64,000 nucleotides of DNA, taken from Robertmurraya_A mangrovi (lineage in GTDB: Bacteria; Bacillota; Bacilli; Bacillales; Cytobacillaceae). The notes beneath the pieces were generated by a model that saw only the letters and a program-made list of their open reading frames with translations, made no database searches and was not told where the DNA came from. The first letter of the stretch is position 1. Each line of letters starts with the position of its first letter. A program made the translations under genes and the position numbers. This document shows positions 8,269 to 15,906 of the stretch, one piece after another. The stretch covers positions 1-64,000 of the forward strand of contig NZ_JAXOFX010000018.1 in assembly GCF_034427655.1 (NCBI RefSeq), in the 5' to 3' direction.

Positions 8269-10008
8269 TTAGTTTACTTCTGTTATGCTTTTCATTTTCC
8301 CGTCAACCGTATTCATAAAACCGTCTTCAATCTCTTTTAACTTTTGAATACTTTCTTCTAATGTACCGCTATTTACTCCAAAGTAAAACTTAATTTTCGG
8401 CTCGGTACCTGAAGGTCTTAAACAAACCCAAGAGCCGCCTTCAAAGTAGTACTTTAATACATTAGATTTTGGTAAATCAATGTTTTCTTCCTTACCTTCC
8501 ACTACTCGAATACTAGTTAAATAATCTTCATGTTTAGTCACTTTTAATGTCCCTAAAGCAGTTAATGGTTCTCTTCTAAAAGAAGCTAAAGTTTGTTGAA
8601 TGGTTTCAGCTCCTTCTTTCCCTTTTAAAGTAAGAGAACGAAGGCCTTCTAGATAAACACCGTACTCTCTAAATATTTCTAGCAGTGCATCATACAAGGA
8701 CAAACCTTTTTTCTTATAATAGGCACAAGCTTCTGTCGCCAATAAAGCTGCTTGCACAGCATCTTTATCCCTAGCAAAATCACCTATTAAATAACCATAA
8801 CTTTCTTCATAACCAAATAAATATTGATATTCACCCGTTTTTTCATATTCATTTATCTTTTCAGCAATAAATTTAAAACCAGTTAATACATCGATGGTTT
8901 TAACACCAAAGGAGGTAGCTATTACCTGTCCTAGCTCGGAGGTAACAATCGTTTTTAACATCACACCATTTTCAGGAAGTGTTCCTTTTTCTTTTTTATT
9001 CGTTAATATATAGTGAAGTAGCAAAGCACCCGTCTGATTCCCTGTTAATACAACATACTCGCCCTCATTATTTTTCACAGCAATTCCAAGACGGTCAGCA
9101 TCTGGATCCGTTGCGATTAATAGATCTGCATCCACTTTCTTACCATCTCTAATCGCCAACTCAAATGCGGCAGATTCTTCTGGATTTGGACTTTTAACTG
9201 TTGAAAACTCAGGATCCGGAAGCTCCTGCTCTTTAACAATCTGTACATTTTTATAACCTAATGCTTCCAACCCTCTTCTAACCAACTTATTTGCTGTTCC
9301 GTGTAATGGAGTGAATACAATTTGAATATCTGATTCTTCACCAATTGACGGATTTTCTGAAATGGTTAATAGCTTTTCCAGGTAAGCCTGGTCCACTTCT
9401 TCTCCAATCATTTTAATTAAACCGCTCTCTAGAAAGTCTTGTTCATTTCCTACTTCAAGTAAAAGCTCATTTTCAATCTCATTCACTTTGGATATAACGA
9501 TATCAGCACTTTCAGGTGGTAATTGCCCGCCATCCGGCCCGTACACTTTATACCCATTATATTCAGGTGGATTGTGGCTTGCCGTAATAACAATACCTGA
9601 AAAGGCGTTTAAATAGCGTAACGCAAAGGAAAGCTCAGGAGTTGGTCTCAATTCATCAAATACATACGCCTGAATTCCTCTAGTAGCTAATGTCTTAGCT
9701 GATTCCATGGCAAACTCTTTAGATTTATGACGAGAATCGTATGCAATCACTACACCACGTTTTTTTGCTTCCAAACCAAATTGCTCTATGTATGCTGCTA
9801 AACCGGCTGATGCTTTTCGAACCGTATAAAGATTCATTCTGTTCGTTCCCACACCTATTTCTCCACGCATTCCACCCGTACCAAATTCTAGGTTTTTATA
9901 AAATGCTTCTTCTTTCTCTTTATCATTAAGTTTTTCTAGTTGAGTTCGTAACTCTTTATCTAATGATTCATATTGAAGCCAAGTATCAGCTACTGTTTTC
10001 CAGTTCAT
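8269..10008 (-). CDS. pgcA: alpha-phosphoglucomutase / phosphomannomutase
   Basis: A 579-residue phosphohexose mutase interconverting glucose 1-phosphate and glucose 6-phosphate, feeding UDP-glucose for wall teichoic acid and glycolipid synthesis. The phosphoserine is S144 in TASHNPPEYNGYKVYGPDGG, the Mg-binding loop is DPDADRLG (about 300), the sugar-specificity loop is FGYEESYGY (about 398), and the phosphate-binding loop is RPSGTEPKIKFYF near the C-terminus. Length is typical of the Bacillus PgcA (YhxB) enzyme. A strong AGGAGGG lies before the ATG. In B. subtilis yhxB also immediately precedes yhcY. Confidence 0.94.
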   Translation of the reverse strand: MNWKTVADTWLQYESLDKELRTQLEKLNDKEKEEAFYKNLEFGTGGMRGEIGVGTNRMNLYTVRKASAGLAAYIEQFGLEAKKRGVVIAYDSRHKSKEFAMESAKTLATRGIQAYVFDELRPTPELSFALRYLNAFSGIVITASHNPPEYNGYKVYGPDGGQLPPESADIVISKVNEIENELLLEVGNEQDFLESGLIKMIGEEVDQAYLEKLLTISENPSIGEESDIQIVFTPLHGTANKLVRRGLEALGYKNVQIVKEQELPDPEFSTVKSPNPEESAAFELAIRDGKKVDADLLIATDPDADRLGIAVKNNEGEYVVLTGNQTGALLLHYILTNKKEKGTLPENGVMLKTIVTSELGQVIATSFGVKTIDVLTGFKFIAEKINEYEKTGEYQYLFGYEESYGYLIGDFARDKDAVQAALLATEACAYYKKKGLSLYDALLEIFREYGVYLEGLRSLTLKGKEGAETIQQTLASFRREPLTALGTLKVTKHEDYLTSIRVVEGKEENIDLPKSNVLKYYFEGGSWVCLRPSGTEPKIKFYFGVNSGTLEESIQKLKEIEDGFMNTVDGKMKSITEVN

Positions 10009-10365
10009 TTTATACCCTCCTAAGGTTATTCTCCCTAATCTTTATTTAGTTTAATAAAGAGGAAAAGCTCTCGGGTCAAACACCATTACCACTAAAAAGA
10101 GCCTTTACTCATAAATTCTCTCTTTTAAAAGAGACTCCTGTAAAAATGATTCTCATAAATGTGACAAATATCGAGTAAACCTAAAAAAATCCAATACCTA
10201 CTTAATATACTGTTTAAGCTCACATGATAGAATAAAAAAGATACGAAATCATTATACCTAACATTTTAACTAGAAAAAATCATTTCAAATATTTTCACTT
10301 CGATTGAACCTCTATGTTCACAATATCTTTATATATTACCCTAAGCTGAGAAATTTGAATAAATA
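10009..10365. other. intergenic, no gene seen
   Basis: About 360 bp between the divergent pgcA and TetR genes. AT-rich, with a small palindrome TCTCTTTTAAAAGAGA near 10119 but no open frame with a ribosome binding site. The pgcA promoter must lie here. Confidence 0.5.
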
Positions 10366-10393
10366 CTCTTTATTCCTTAGAATTAATAAAGAG
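10366..10393. promoter_or_regulatory. inverted repeat overlapping the TetR gene leader
   Basis: Perfect 9-bp inverted repeat CTCTTTATT / AATAAAGAG with a 10-nt spacer. Its right arm overlaps the GAGGTG ribosome binding site of the following TetR gene, so it could be an autoregulatory operator or an RNA hairpin hiding the start site. Confidence 0.45.
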
Positions 10394-10401
10394 GTGAAAA
10401 A

Positions 10402-10998
10402 ATGAACGGGTTTGAGCGTAGAAAACTGAATAAAATGAATCAAATAAGACAAGCCGCTTTTAGCTTGTTTACAAAATACGGGATACAAAAAGTGAACATA
10501 CAGGAAATCTCCAAGAAAGCAAATGTTTCTCAAGTCACCATTTATAATTATTTTGGTAGCAAGGACGAATTAGTTTACGATGTAATGAATAACTATTTGG
10601 AGAACCAATTAACAGACTTTATTCAATTAACACAAAGTCCTCTCTCTTTTGAAGAAAAAATGGAAAAACTCATTCATTTGAAAATAGAAAGCACTAAAGA
10701 GCTCAGTCCAGAATTTTTGAAGACCATTCTTACGGAGAACCCACAAGTGGCCAAGCTCTTTCAGGAATTTGCCTATAGTAAAACCATGCCTCTTCTATAT
10801 GAGTTTTTAGAAAGCGGAAAAGATAGCGGCATTATTTCAAAAGACCTATCAAAAGACACCATTTTGTTTATCCTTAATTCATTAACAAATAGCGTCATAA
10901 ATCAAACAAATCTTTTTCAGTCATCCGAACAAATTAATCGTTTTACAAAAGAGTTTATGCAGTTTTTCTTTTATGGATTAACAGGTAAAAAAGAATGA
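10402..10998 (+). CDS. TetR/AcrR family transcriptional regulator
   Basis: A 198-residue regulator. The N-terminal TetR DNA-binding domain (residues 8-55) reads RQAAFSLFTKYGIQKVNIQEISKKANVSQVTIYNYFGSKDELV, with the typical YNYFGSKDEL end of the recognition helix. The ligand-binding C-terminal part is variable and gives no ligand clue. GAGGTG precedes the ATG. The gene is followed after 144 bp by the bdbC-like gene on the same strand; a TATAAT at 11039-11044 suggests that pair has its own promoter, so control of the thiol genes by this regulator is only a guess. Confidence 0.85.
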   Translation: MNGFERRKLNKMNQIRQAAFSLFTKYGIQKVNIQEISKKANVSQVTIYNYFGSKDELVYDVMNNYLENQLTDFIQLTQSPLSFEEKMEKLIHLKIESTKELSPEFLKTILTENPQVAKLFQEFAYSKTMPLLYEFLESGKDSGIISKDLSKDTILFILNSLTNSVINQTNLFQSSEQINRFTKEFMQFFFYGLTGKKE

Positions 10999-11142
10999 CC
11001 TTGTGATGTAGTTAATATACAAGTAAACTAATTGGTCTTATAATAAGAAAATGTGTAAGAGTTCTGTTGAATTTAACCCTTTTCGATAATAGGGCCTAGC
11101 AGTAGATGTCTCTTACTTACTTAACTATTTAAGGAGAAACAT

Positions 11143-11583
11143 ATGGCGCAAAACAAAAACGACAAAAGAGAAAACATCCTATTTATTGCATGGGCCTCAT
11201 CAGTGATTGCTATGTTTGGAAGTTTATATTTCTCTGAAATTCGTCAATACGAACCTTGCTTGCTTTGTTGGTATCAAAGAATATTAATGTATCCTTTCGT
11301 TGTCATTCTTGGAATAGCCACTGTAAAGAAAGATTTTAAAATCGCATTTTATACAATGATTTTATCCATTATTGGTGCTGGTATTTCACTCTATCACTAC
11401 TCACTTCAGAAACTAGCTTTCTTAGCTGATACCGCTCCAGCATGTGGACGAGTGCCATGTACGGGTCAATACATTAATTGGTTAGGATTTATTACAATCC
11501 CGTTTTTAGCATTAGTTGCATTTATCATTATTTTTGTATGTAGCTATATGATTTGGAAAAAGACGAAGGAGGAAACACAATGA
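11143..11583 (+). CDS. bdbC: BdbC/DsbB-type thiol-disulfide oxidoreductase
   Basis: A 146-residue four-helix membrane protein of the DsbB family, which reoxidises an extracytoplasmic thiol oxidase and passes electrons to quinone. Both cysteine pairs are present: CLLC in EPCLLCWYQRILMYP (about residues 40-43) after the first membrane segment, and CGRVPC in the second outer loop. Four hydrophobic segments can be seen. Length is that of Bacillus BdbB/BdbC. The stop overlaps the start of the thioredoxin-like partner (ATGA). Confidence 0.88.
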   Translation: MAQNKNDKRENILFIAWASSVIAMFGSLYFSEIRQYEPCLLCWYQRILMYPFVVILGIATVKKDFKIAFYTMILSIIGAGISLYHYSLQKLAFLADTAPACGRVPCTGQYINWLGFITIPFLALVAFIIIFVCSYMIWKKTKEETQ

Positions 11584-12050
11584 AAAAAGTAGCAATCTTC
11601 CTAGCTATTATCATTGCATTATTCGTAGGTGTTAGTTTTTTAACTAAAATGCAAAATGAGGAAAAAGTGGCTGATAATCCATACGGTAAAGACACCTTAC
11701 ACCCAGAAACCGTGAAACTATTAGATGACCCAAATTACCAAAACTTAATCTTACCTGATGAATTAGATAAAAGACTTGAAAACGGTGAAGATTTAACTGT
11801 GTATTTCTATGCTTCTACTTGTCCACATTGTCAAAGAACGACTCCAATACTGGCTCCTTTAGCTGAAGAAATGGGAGTAGATGTTGTTCAGTTTAATTTA
11901 TTAGAATTTGAAAATGGTTGGGATAAATATTTAATCGAATCTACTCCAACACTTGTACAATTCAAAGGTGGTAAAGAAACGGCTAGAATCGTTGGCTACC
12001 ACGAAAAACCAGAATTTGAAGCTTGGTTAAACGAAAATTCCAAGAAATAA
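11580..12050 (+). CDS. membrane-anchored thioredoxin-like protein (BdbA-like)
   Basis: A 156-residue thioredoxin-fold protein with an N-terminal signal anchor (MKKVAIFLAIIIALFVGVSFL) and the active site CPHC in FYASTCPHCQRTTP (about residues 79-82), plus the cis-proline segment ESTPTLVQF. It is the likely extracytoplasmic partner of the DsbB-type gene just before it. It lacks the helical insertion and length (about 220 residues) of BdbD, so it looks closer to BdbA. AAGGAGG precedes the ATG at 11580, which overlaps the previous stop by 4 nt. Confidence 0.82.
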   Translation: MKKVAIFLAIIIALFVGVSFLTKMQNEEKVADNPYGKDTLHPETVKLLDDPNYQNLILPDELDKRLENGEDLTVYFYASTCPHCQRTTPILAPLAEEMGVDVVQFNLLEFENGWDKYLIESTPTLVQFKGGKETARIVGYHEKPEFEAWLNENSKK

Positions 12051-12053
12051 AAT

Positions 12054-12086
12054 AAAACCGCCTACAAATTCTTTGTAGGCGGTTTT
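12054..12086. terminator. bidirectional terminator, thioredoxin-like gene / yhcU
   Basis: Perfect 15-bp stem AAAACCGCCTACAAA / TTTGTAGGCGGTTTT with a 3-nt loop, between convergent genes. Confidence 0.93.
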
Positions 12087-12089
12087 ATT

Positions 12090-12485
12090 TTATACTAGCA
12101 ATTCATTAGCTGCTTTTGTATAGACACTAAATACGTTACGTTCAAAGTTGTTTTCCTCAATAAACTGAGAAAAATCAAAAGGGAAGAAAAGTCCATACTC
12201 TTTAAGTGTAGTCACATTTTTACAAAAAATATGCTGGTATTTGTGGGATGGCTTTGTCTCTAGAATAGAAATTATAGTTTGTAAACTAGTGATGACATGA
12301 TAAGCTTCCTTTAATGTACCAAAATACTCAAAGTGTCTTGAAGTTGTATGTAATACCTTTAAACGTCTAAAACTGTCTATTTCATTGTCCGAGAAGTAAA
12401 GAGGAAAAATGTTACTATAAAAAGAATTTACTAATTCCCTTATCTTTTCTTCTTGGTCTGGTGTAGACGCAAAAACAATCTTCAC
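12090..12485 (-). CDS. yhcU: YhcU-like protein of unknown function (DUF5365)
   Basis: A 131-residue cytosolic protein starting with MKIVFASTPDQEEKIRELV. I recognise it with moderate confidence as the YhcU family of Bacillus; no function is known. It has no signal peptide or membrane helix and a single cysteine. The start is GTG with AAGGTGGG six nt upstream. It is divergent from yhcT, its neighbour in B. subtilis. Confidence 0.65.
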   Translation of the reverse strand: MKIVFASTPDQEEKIRELVNSFYSNIFPLYFSDNEIDSFRRLKVLHTTSRHFEYFGTLKEAYHVITSLQTIISILETKPSHKYQHIFCKNVTTLKEYGLFFPFDFSQFIEENNFERNVFSVYTKAANELLV

Positions 12486-12744
12486 TAATAACCCACCTTT
12501 GGTAATCTAATCGTAATAATATAAAATAAGAATAACACAAAAATTGATTTTAGAGGGTGGTAATTATCCCCACGTACCAGGTATTTTCTTACATTTAAAG
12601 AGACTTAGTGATTATTTTGTAAAATTTTCTTAATGAATACACAAGTCTTTCTGCCCATTTATTGTATATTTAAGCTAATATTGAGTCAATTTTTGTTAAT
12701 AATCTAGGCCTTTACAAAAGAAGTTAGTTCTCTTTTGTTTGGAT

Positions 12745-12873
12745 GTTGATTTCCGCTCCTGGTGCTAACTTTCCGCGGGGCGGTCGGGGAGCCTCCTCGG
12801 TGCTGTCGCACCTGTGGGGTCTCCCCTGGACCGCTGCTCCCGCAGGAGTCAAGCACCATCCGCTCCAATCAAC
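12745..12873. repeat. Bacillaceae intergenic hairpin repeat, copy 1
   Basis: A 129-bp GC-rich imperfect palindrome in otherwise AT-rich DNA. Ends are GTTGATT and AATCAAC. Nested pairings include GGTGCT/AGCACC, GCGGG/CCCGC, GCGGTC/GACCGC, GGGGAG/CTCCCC and an apical GGTGC-TGTC-GCACC stem. A second copy lies at 51033-51157. Open frames across it on both strands are by-products of the palindrome, not genes. Confidence 0.85.
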
Positions 12874-13017
12874 ACGGTTAAATAATAGGAGTAGCTTAGT
12901 TAATATCAAAACCTACTTAGTTAACATTATTCTTTAGACTGAGCCAATATACTCTATGGATATATTTACCTGGCCAACAAAAATTATTTGAATTCATTCA
13001 GTAGGATAGGAGTTAGT

Positions 13018-13938
13018 ATGATAAAAACGAGTAAAAAAGGAGAATGGTTTGAGTTAGTTATTCCAGAGGAGTGGAGTAGCTATACGTTAGATCAATTATT
13101 AAGAGATCATTGGAAGGTTTCTAAAAAGCAAATTCATTTATTTCGTATGGAAAAAAATATTCTTATAAATGGACAACCACCTCAATGGAACCGTCCACTA
13201 CAAACGGGCGATCCGTTATCAATTAAATTGTTCACACCCGAGGACTATGGGGTAATCCCACAAAACATAGATATCGATATTCTTTTTGAGGATGACCACC
13301 TGTTAATTGTGAATAAACCTGCAGGCATTGATACCCATCCTAACCAACCTGAGCAGTCCAATACCCTTGCTAATGCAGTTGCTTTTTACTTACAAGTAAA
13401 GGGAGAAAACCGACAAGTTAAACATATACACCGTTTAGATCGAGATACAACGGGTGCTATCCTTTTTGCCAAACACTCCTTGATAGGTTCCATTTTAGAT
13501 AAAATGCTTGAGGAAAGGAAAATCAAGCGAACTTATTTGGCCCTTGTACAAGGATTGCTAAATAAGAAAAGTGGAACTATCAATGAACCGATAGGAGCTG
13601 ACCGTCACCATCCAACTAGGAGGAGAGTTTCTCCACGTGGGCAGCATGCGGTTACTCACTTCACCGTTATAGACCGTTATAATAAAGAGAAAAGGACACT
13701 TGTTAAGTGCCAGCTAAATACAGGAAGAACACATCAAATAAGAGTCCATTTAAGTCATATTGGTCATCCATTATTAGGGGATGACTTATATGGAGGAACT
13801 AGAATTTATAAACGTCAGGCACTTCATGCAGTTAAAATGGAGTTCAAACATCCATTAACTATGGAAGAAATCGAATGTCATGCCCCCTTCCTTGACCAAC
13901 CACCTATTTTCAAGAACATTGATCCTTATTCTATATAG
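13018..13938 (+). CDS. yhcT: RluD-family pseudouridine synthase YhcT
   Basis: A 306-residue RNA pseudouridine synthase of the RluA/RluD family. The N-terminal S4-like region (about 20-70) has SKKQIHLFRMEKNILINGQ. The catalytic domain has the signature HIHRLDRDTTGAILFAKH with the catalytic Asp in HRLDRDT (about residue 140), then RTYLALVQG and the C-terminal TGRTHQIRVHLSHIGHPLLGD block. The target RNA is not known. An upstream TTG in frame lacks a ribosome binding site; AGGAG lies 5 nt before the ATG at 13018. Confidence 0.9.
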   Translation: MIKTSKKGEWFELVIPEEWSSYTLDQLLRDHWKVSKKQIHLFRMEKNILINGQPPQWNRPLQTGDPLSIKLFTPEDYGVIPQNIDIDILFEDDHLLIVNKPAGIDTHPNQPEQSNTLANAVAFYLQVKGENRQVKHIHRLDRDTTGAILFAKHSLIGSILDKMLEERKIKRTYLALVQGLLNKKSGTINEPIGADRHHPTRRRVSPRGQHAVTHFTVIDRYNKEKRTLVKCQLNTGRTHQIRVHLSHIGHPLLGDDLYGGTRIYKRQALHAVKMEFKHPLTMEEIECHAPFLDQPPIFKNIDPYSI

Positions 13939-13941
13939 AGA

Positions 13942-13974
13942 AGAAGCGTGTGCCTTCCATTGACACACGCTTCT
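13942..13974 (+). terminator. terminator of yhcT
   Basis: Perfect 11-bp stem AGAAGCGTGTG / CACACGCTTCT with an 11-nt loop, just after the yhcT stop. Confidence 0.85.
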
Positions 13975-14030
13975 GTTATGTGTGGACTTTATTTTTTTAG
14001 CCATAATAATGGTCTTTCTTCTTTAATCAG

Positions 14031-14288
14031 TTAAGTGGTTTTACGCATACCTCTCATAATCAAGCTTAGTAAAAACACTAAGATAATTGCTCCAATGAGG
14101 GCAGGTACAATGGAAAAATCGGCAACTTCAGGACCTCTGTTTCCAAAAATTAATGAACCTAACCACGCCCCAATAAATCCAGCAACAATATTTCCAATCA
14201 CTCCGCCTGGAACATTTCTACCGGTGATTAAACCAGCTAACCAACCTATGATACCTCCAATAATTAAAGACCATAGTAAACTTAACAT
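14031..14288 (-). CDS. GlsB/YeaQ/YmgE family stress membrane protein
   Basis: An 85-residue integral membrane protein with three hydrophobic, glycine-rich segments (LLWSLIIGGIIGWLAGLITG, VIGNIVAGFIGAWLGSLIFG, VPALIGAIILVFLLSLIM) and a basic C-terminus (RGMRKTT). This is the GlsB/YeaQ/YmgE family, often called transglycosylase-associated; relatives YdaS and YwzA in B. subtilis are sigma-B general stress proteins. A good GGAGG lies 8 nt before the ATG. A sigma-B-like promoter sits upstream at 14355-14379, which supports general stress control. Confidence 0.85.
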   Translation of the reverse strand: MLSLLWSLIIGGIIGWLAGLITGRNVPGGVIGNIVAGFIGAWLGSLIFGNRGPEVADFSIVPALIGAIILVFLLSLIMRGMRKTT

Positions 14289-14354
14289 AGAATCAACCTC
14301 CGTTTTTTATTTGGATTAGAAACATTCGTAAGCTTGTTGTGCTTGTACTGTTTT

Positions 14355-14379
14355 ATACCACCTGAGAACCTCCTTAAAC
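14355..14379 (-). promoter_or_regulatory. candidate sigma-B promoter for the GlsB-type gene
   Basis: On the minus strand GTTTAA (14374-14379) and TGGTAT (14355-14360) are separated by 13 nt, against the sigma-B consensus GTTTAA-N12-14-GGGTAT. It lies about 65 bp before the start codon of a gene family known for sigma-B control. Confidence 0.55.
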
Positions 14380-14507
14380 ATTCGACCTCTTAAACGCCCA
14401 TTTAAAAGGTGGGACCCTTAGGATTACCCTTTAAAAAGAAAAGTTATACATCAAAATAATTCATTATAGACTCCATCAGAGCATTCTGATCCCTAAAAAA
14501 CACCAAA

Positions 14508-14535
14508 GAGCGTCCACAAAACTGTGTGGACGCTC
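14508..14535. terminator. orphan intergenic terminator hairpin
   Basis: Perfect 11-bp stem GAGCGTCCACA / TGTGGACGCTC with a 6-nt loop. No gene ends beside it: the VOC gene on the minus strand has its own terminator at 14702-14728. It may end an unannotated short transcript or back up a neighbour. Confidence 0.6.
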
Positions 14536-14701
14536 CATTTATATAAACGGTTAAGGTAACCGATATTTTAACTTGTTATTTATTTATTTATTCTCTTCCC
14601 GATTAAAAATTGTCCAAAACAAAAATTAGCAAAGATTTTTGTTTCTGAACGCCCAATTTTTCTACACTTTTAAAAGCATTTATAATTGACAATAAGAAGA
14701 A

Positions 14702-14728
14702 AAAAGTGGTTTTACTTGAACCACTTTT
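14702..14728 (-). terminator. terminator of the yitC-yitD-VOC operon
   Basis: Perfect 10-bp stem AAAAGTGGTT / AACCACTTTT with a 7-nt loop, 9 nt after the VOC gene stop on the minus strand, followed by T-rich sequence. Confidence 0.88.
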
Positions 14729-14736
14729 AGCAACTC

Positions 14737-15138
14737 CTAATAAACCATTTCAACATCATGATAATATTTAAATTCTAATAAATTATTCGAAGGGTCAATC
14801 AAGAAAAAAGTGACATGCTCCTCTCTTTTACCTTCAAACCTTACCATCGGTTTTTTGAAGAATGGAAGGTTATTCTCCGTTGCATATTGTAATAATTGAT
14901 CAAATTCGCTACGATTCGTAAAAGTAACTCCATAATGGCGCGGATACATTTTCGGTTCTAAGTCGATTCCCTCTGGATTCAAATGACAAACGACTTGATC
15001 GCCAAAAAAGTTAAAAGTGACTCTGTCATCGTATTGTCTGGCAAGCTTACAACCTAATTTTTCATAGAAATCCTTTGTTTCCTCTAGCTCTTTACATGGG
15101 ATGGCTAGATGGAACACTTTATTTGTTTCTCTCATCAT
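14737..15138 (-). CDS. VOC-fold (glyoxalase/bleomycin-resistance) protein
   Basis: A 133-residue vicinal-oxygen-chelate protein: KVFHLAIPCKELEETKDFYEKLG at the start with the first metal-ligand His, and HVTFFLIDPSNNLLEFKYYHD at the end with a second His and the Glu ligand. The fold binds a divalent metal and acts as isomerase, dioxygenase or hydrolase. It starts 10 nt after the phosphosulfolactate synthase gene, with GGAG 7 nt upstream, so it is cotranscribed with the sulfolactate genes. A role in that pathway is inferred from position only; I recall no VOC gene in the B. subtilis counterpart. Confidence 0.8.
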   Translation of the reverse strand: MMRETNKVFHLAIPCKELEETKDFYEKLGCKLARQYDDRVTFNFFGDQVVCHLNPEGIDLEPKMYPRHYGVTFTNRSEFDQLLQYATENNLPFFKKPMVRFEGKREEHVTFFLIDPSNNLLEFKYYHDVEMVY

Positions 15139-15147
15139 TCATCACTC

Positions 15148-15906
15148 CTAAAATAAATGGAAAGTATCTGACCTGAGTCCTAAGCGAAGAGTTTCTAAAG
15201 GGATAGGATGGGAAAAAGGAATATTAGCAAGGTTTGCATTTGGCCCCACTAAAGAGATAAAATACGTTTGCATTTGTTTGGTTGGTGCCTCAAAAATAAT
15301 ATTTTCTACAGAGAGGGAAGACGAAAGAATAGCATCAATAATGTTCCCTTTAATATCCCCGTTACTTGCGCAAATGCCACTTGTTCCACTCTCCCTTGCC
15401 TCTGTAATTACTTTTGTAGATCCAGCTTCAAGGTCTTCTTGGATATATTCAAGCCATTGCTCCGAACTAATTTGGCTAGAGGCAGCACTGTCTTTATGCC
15501 CCACTTCACTTAATACATAAAACTCTTTTGAAAATTCTGAGATGTATTTGGCTTTTTCTTTGTTTGATAGTGGGTAAGTTCCATTTGAGATTTCAATGTA
15601 TTTACAATCGTGAAAGCGGCAGTAATCGTAGTATTCTGTTAACTTATGTTGACTCAGAAACTTTTCAAATAATGTACCACCAAAAAAATAGTCAATAGCG
15701 TTCTCTTTTAAACAAGCAATTTTCTCTTCTAAAGTTTTAGTAACTAATGAAGTTCCCCAGCCAAATTTCACAAAATCAACTAACTCTGAATTAGAAAGAA
15801 TGGTATCTTTAAAAGACTGTAGTGGAACTCCATTATCAATTAACACGGTAATTCCAGACGTTCTTGGCTTTACATTTCGTATGGGTAAATCTAGTTTTAC
15901 CTTCAT
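15148..15906 (-). CDS. yitD: phosphosulfolactate synthase (ComA family, YitD)
   Basis: A 252-residue TIM-barrel enzyme that adds sulfite to phosphoenolpyruvate to make (R)-2-phospho-3-sulfolactate. Family marks: VDFVKFGWGTSLV (about residue 43), FFGGTLFEKFL (about 75), KYIEISNGTYPL (about 104), ITEARESGTSGI (about 167) and the C-terminal GPNANLANIPFSHPIPLETLRLGLR. In methanogens ComA begins coenzyme M synthesis; in B. subtilis YitD serves 3-sulfolactate accumulation in spores. It overlaps the upstream yitC by 4 nt (ATGA). Confidence 0.92.
   Translation of the reverse strand: MKVKLDLPIRNVKPRTSGITVLIDNGVPLQSFKDTILSNSELVDFVKFGWGTSLVTKTLEEKIACLKENAIDYFFGGTLFEKFLSQHKLTEYYDYCRFHDCKYIEISNGTYPLSNKEKAKYISEFSKEFYVLSEVGHKDSAASSQISSEQWLEYIQEDLEAGSTKVITEARESGTSGICASNGDIKGNIIDAILSSSLSVENIIFEAPTKQMQTYFISLVGPNANLANIPFSHPIPLETLRLGLRSDTFHLF

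Noticed and set aside
12724..12937. Open frames on both strands across 12724-12937
   Set aside because: They run through the palindromic repeat element; no ribosome binding site, no family resemblance, and their translations mirror the repeat.
14395..14425. T-box-like GGTGGGACC near 14409
   Set aside because: Only the core resembles the T-box sequence; no specifier stem, no antiterminator partner and no aminoacyl-tRNA or amino acid gene downstream on that strand.
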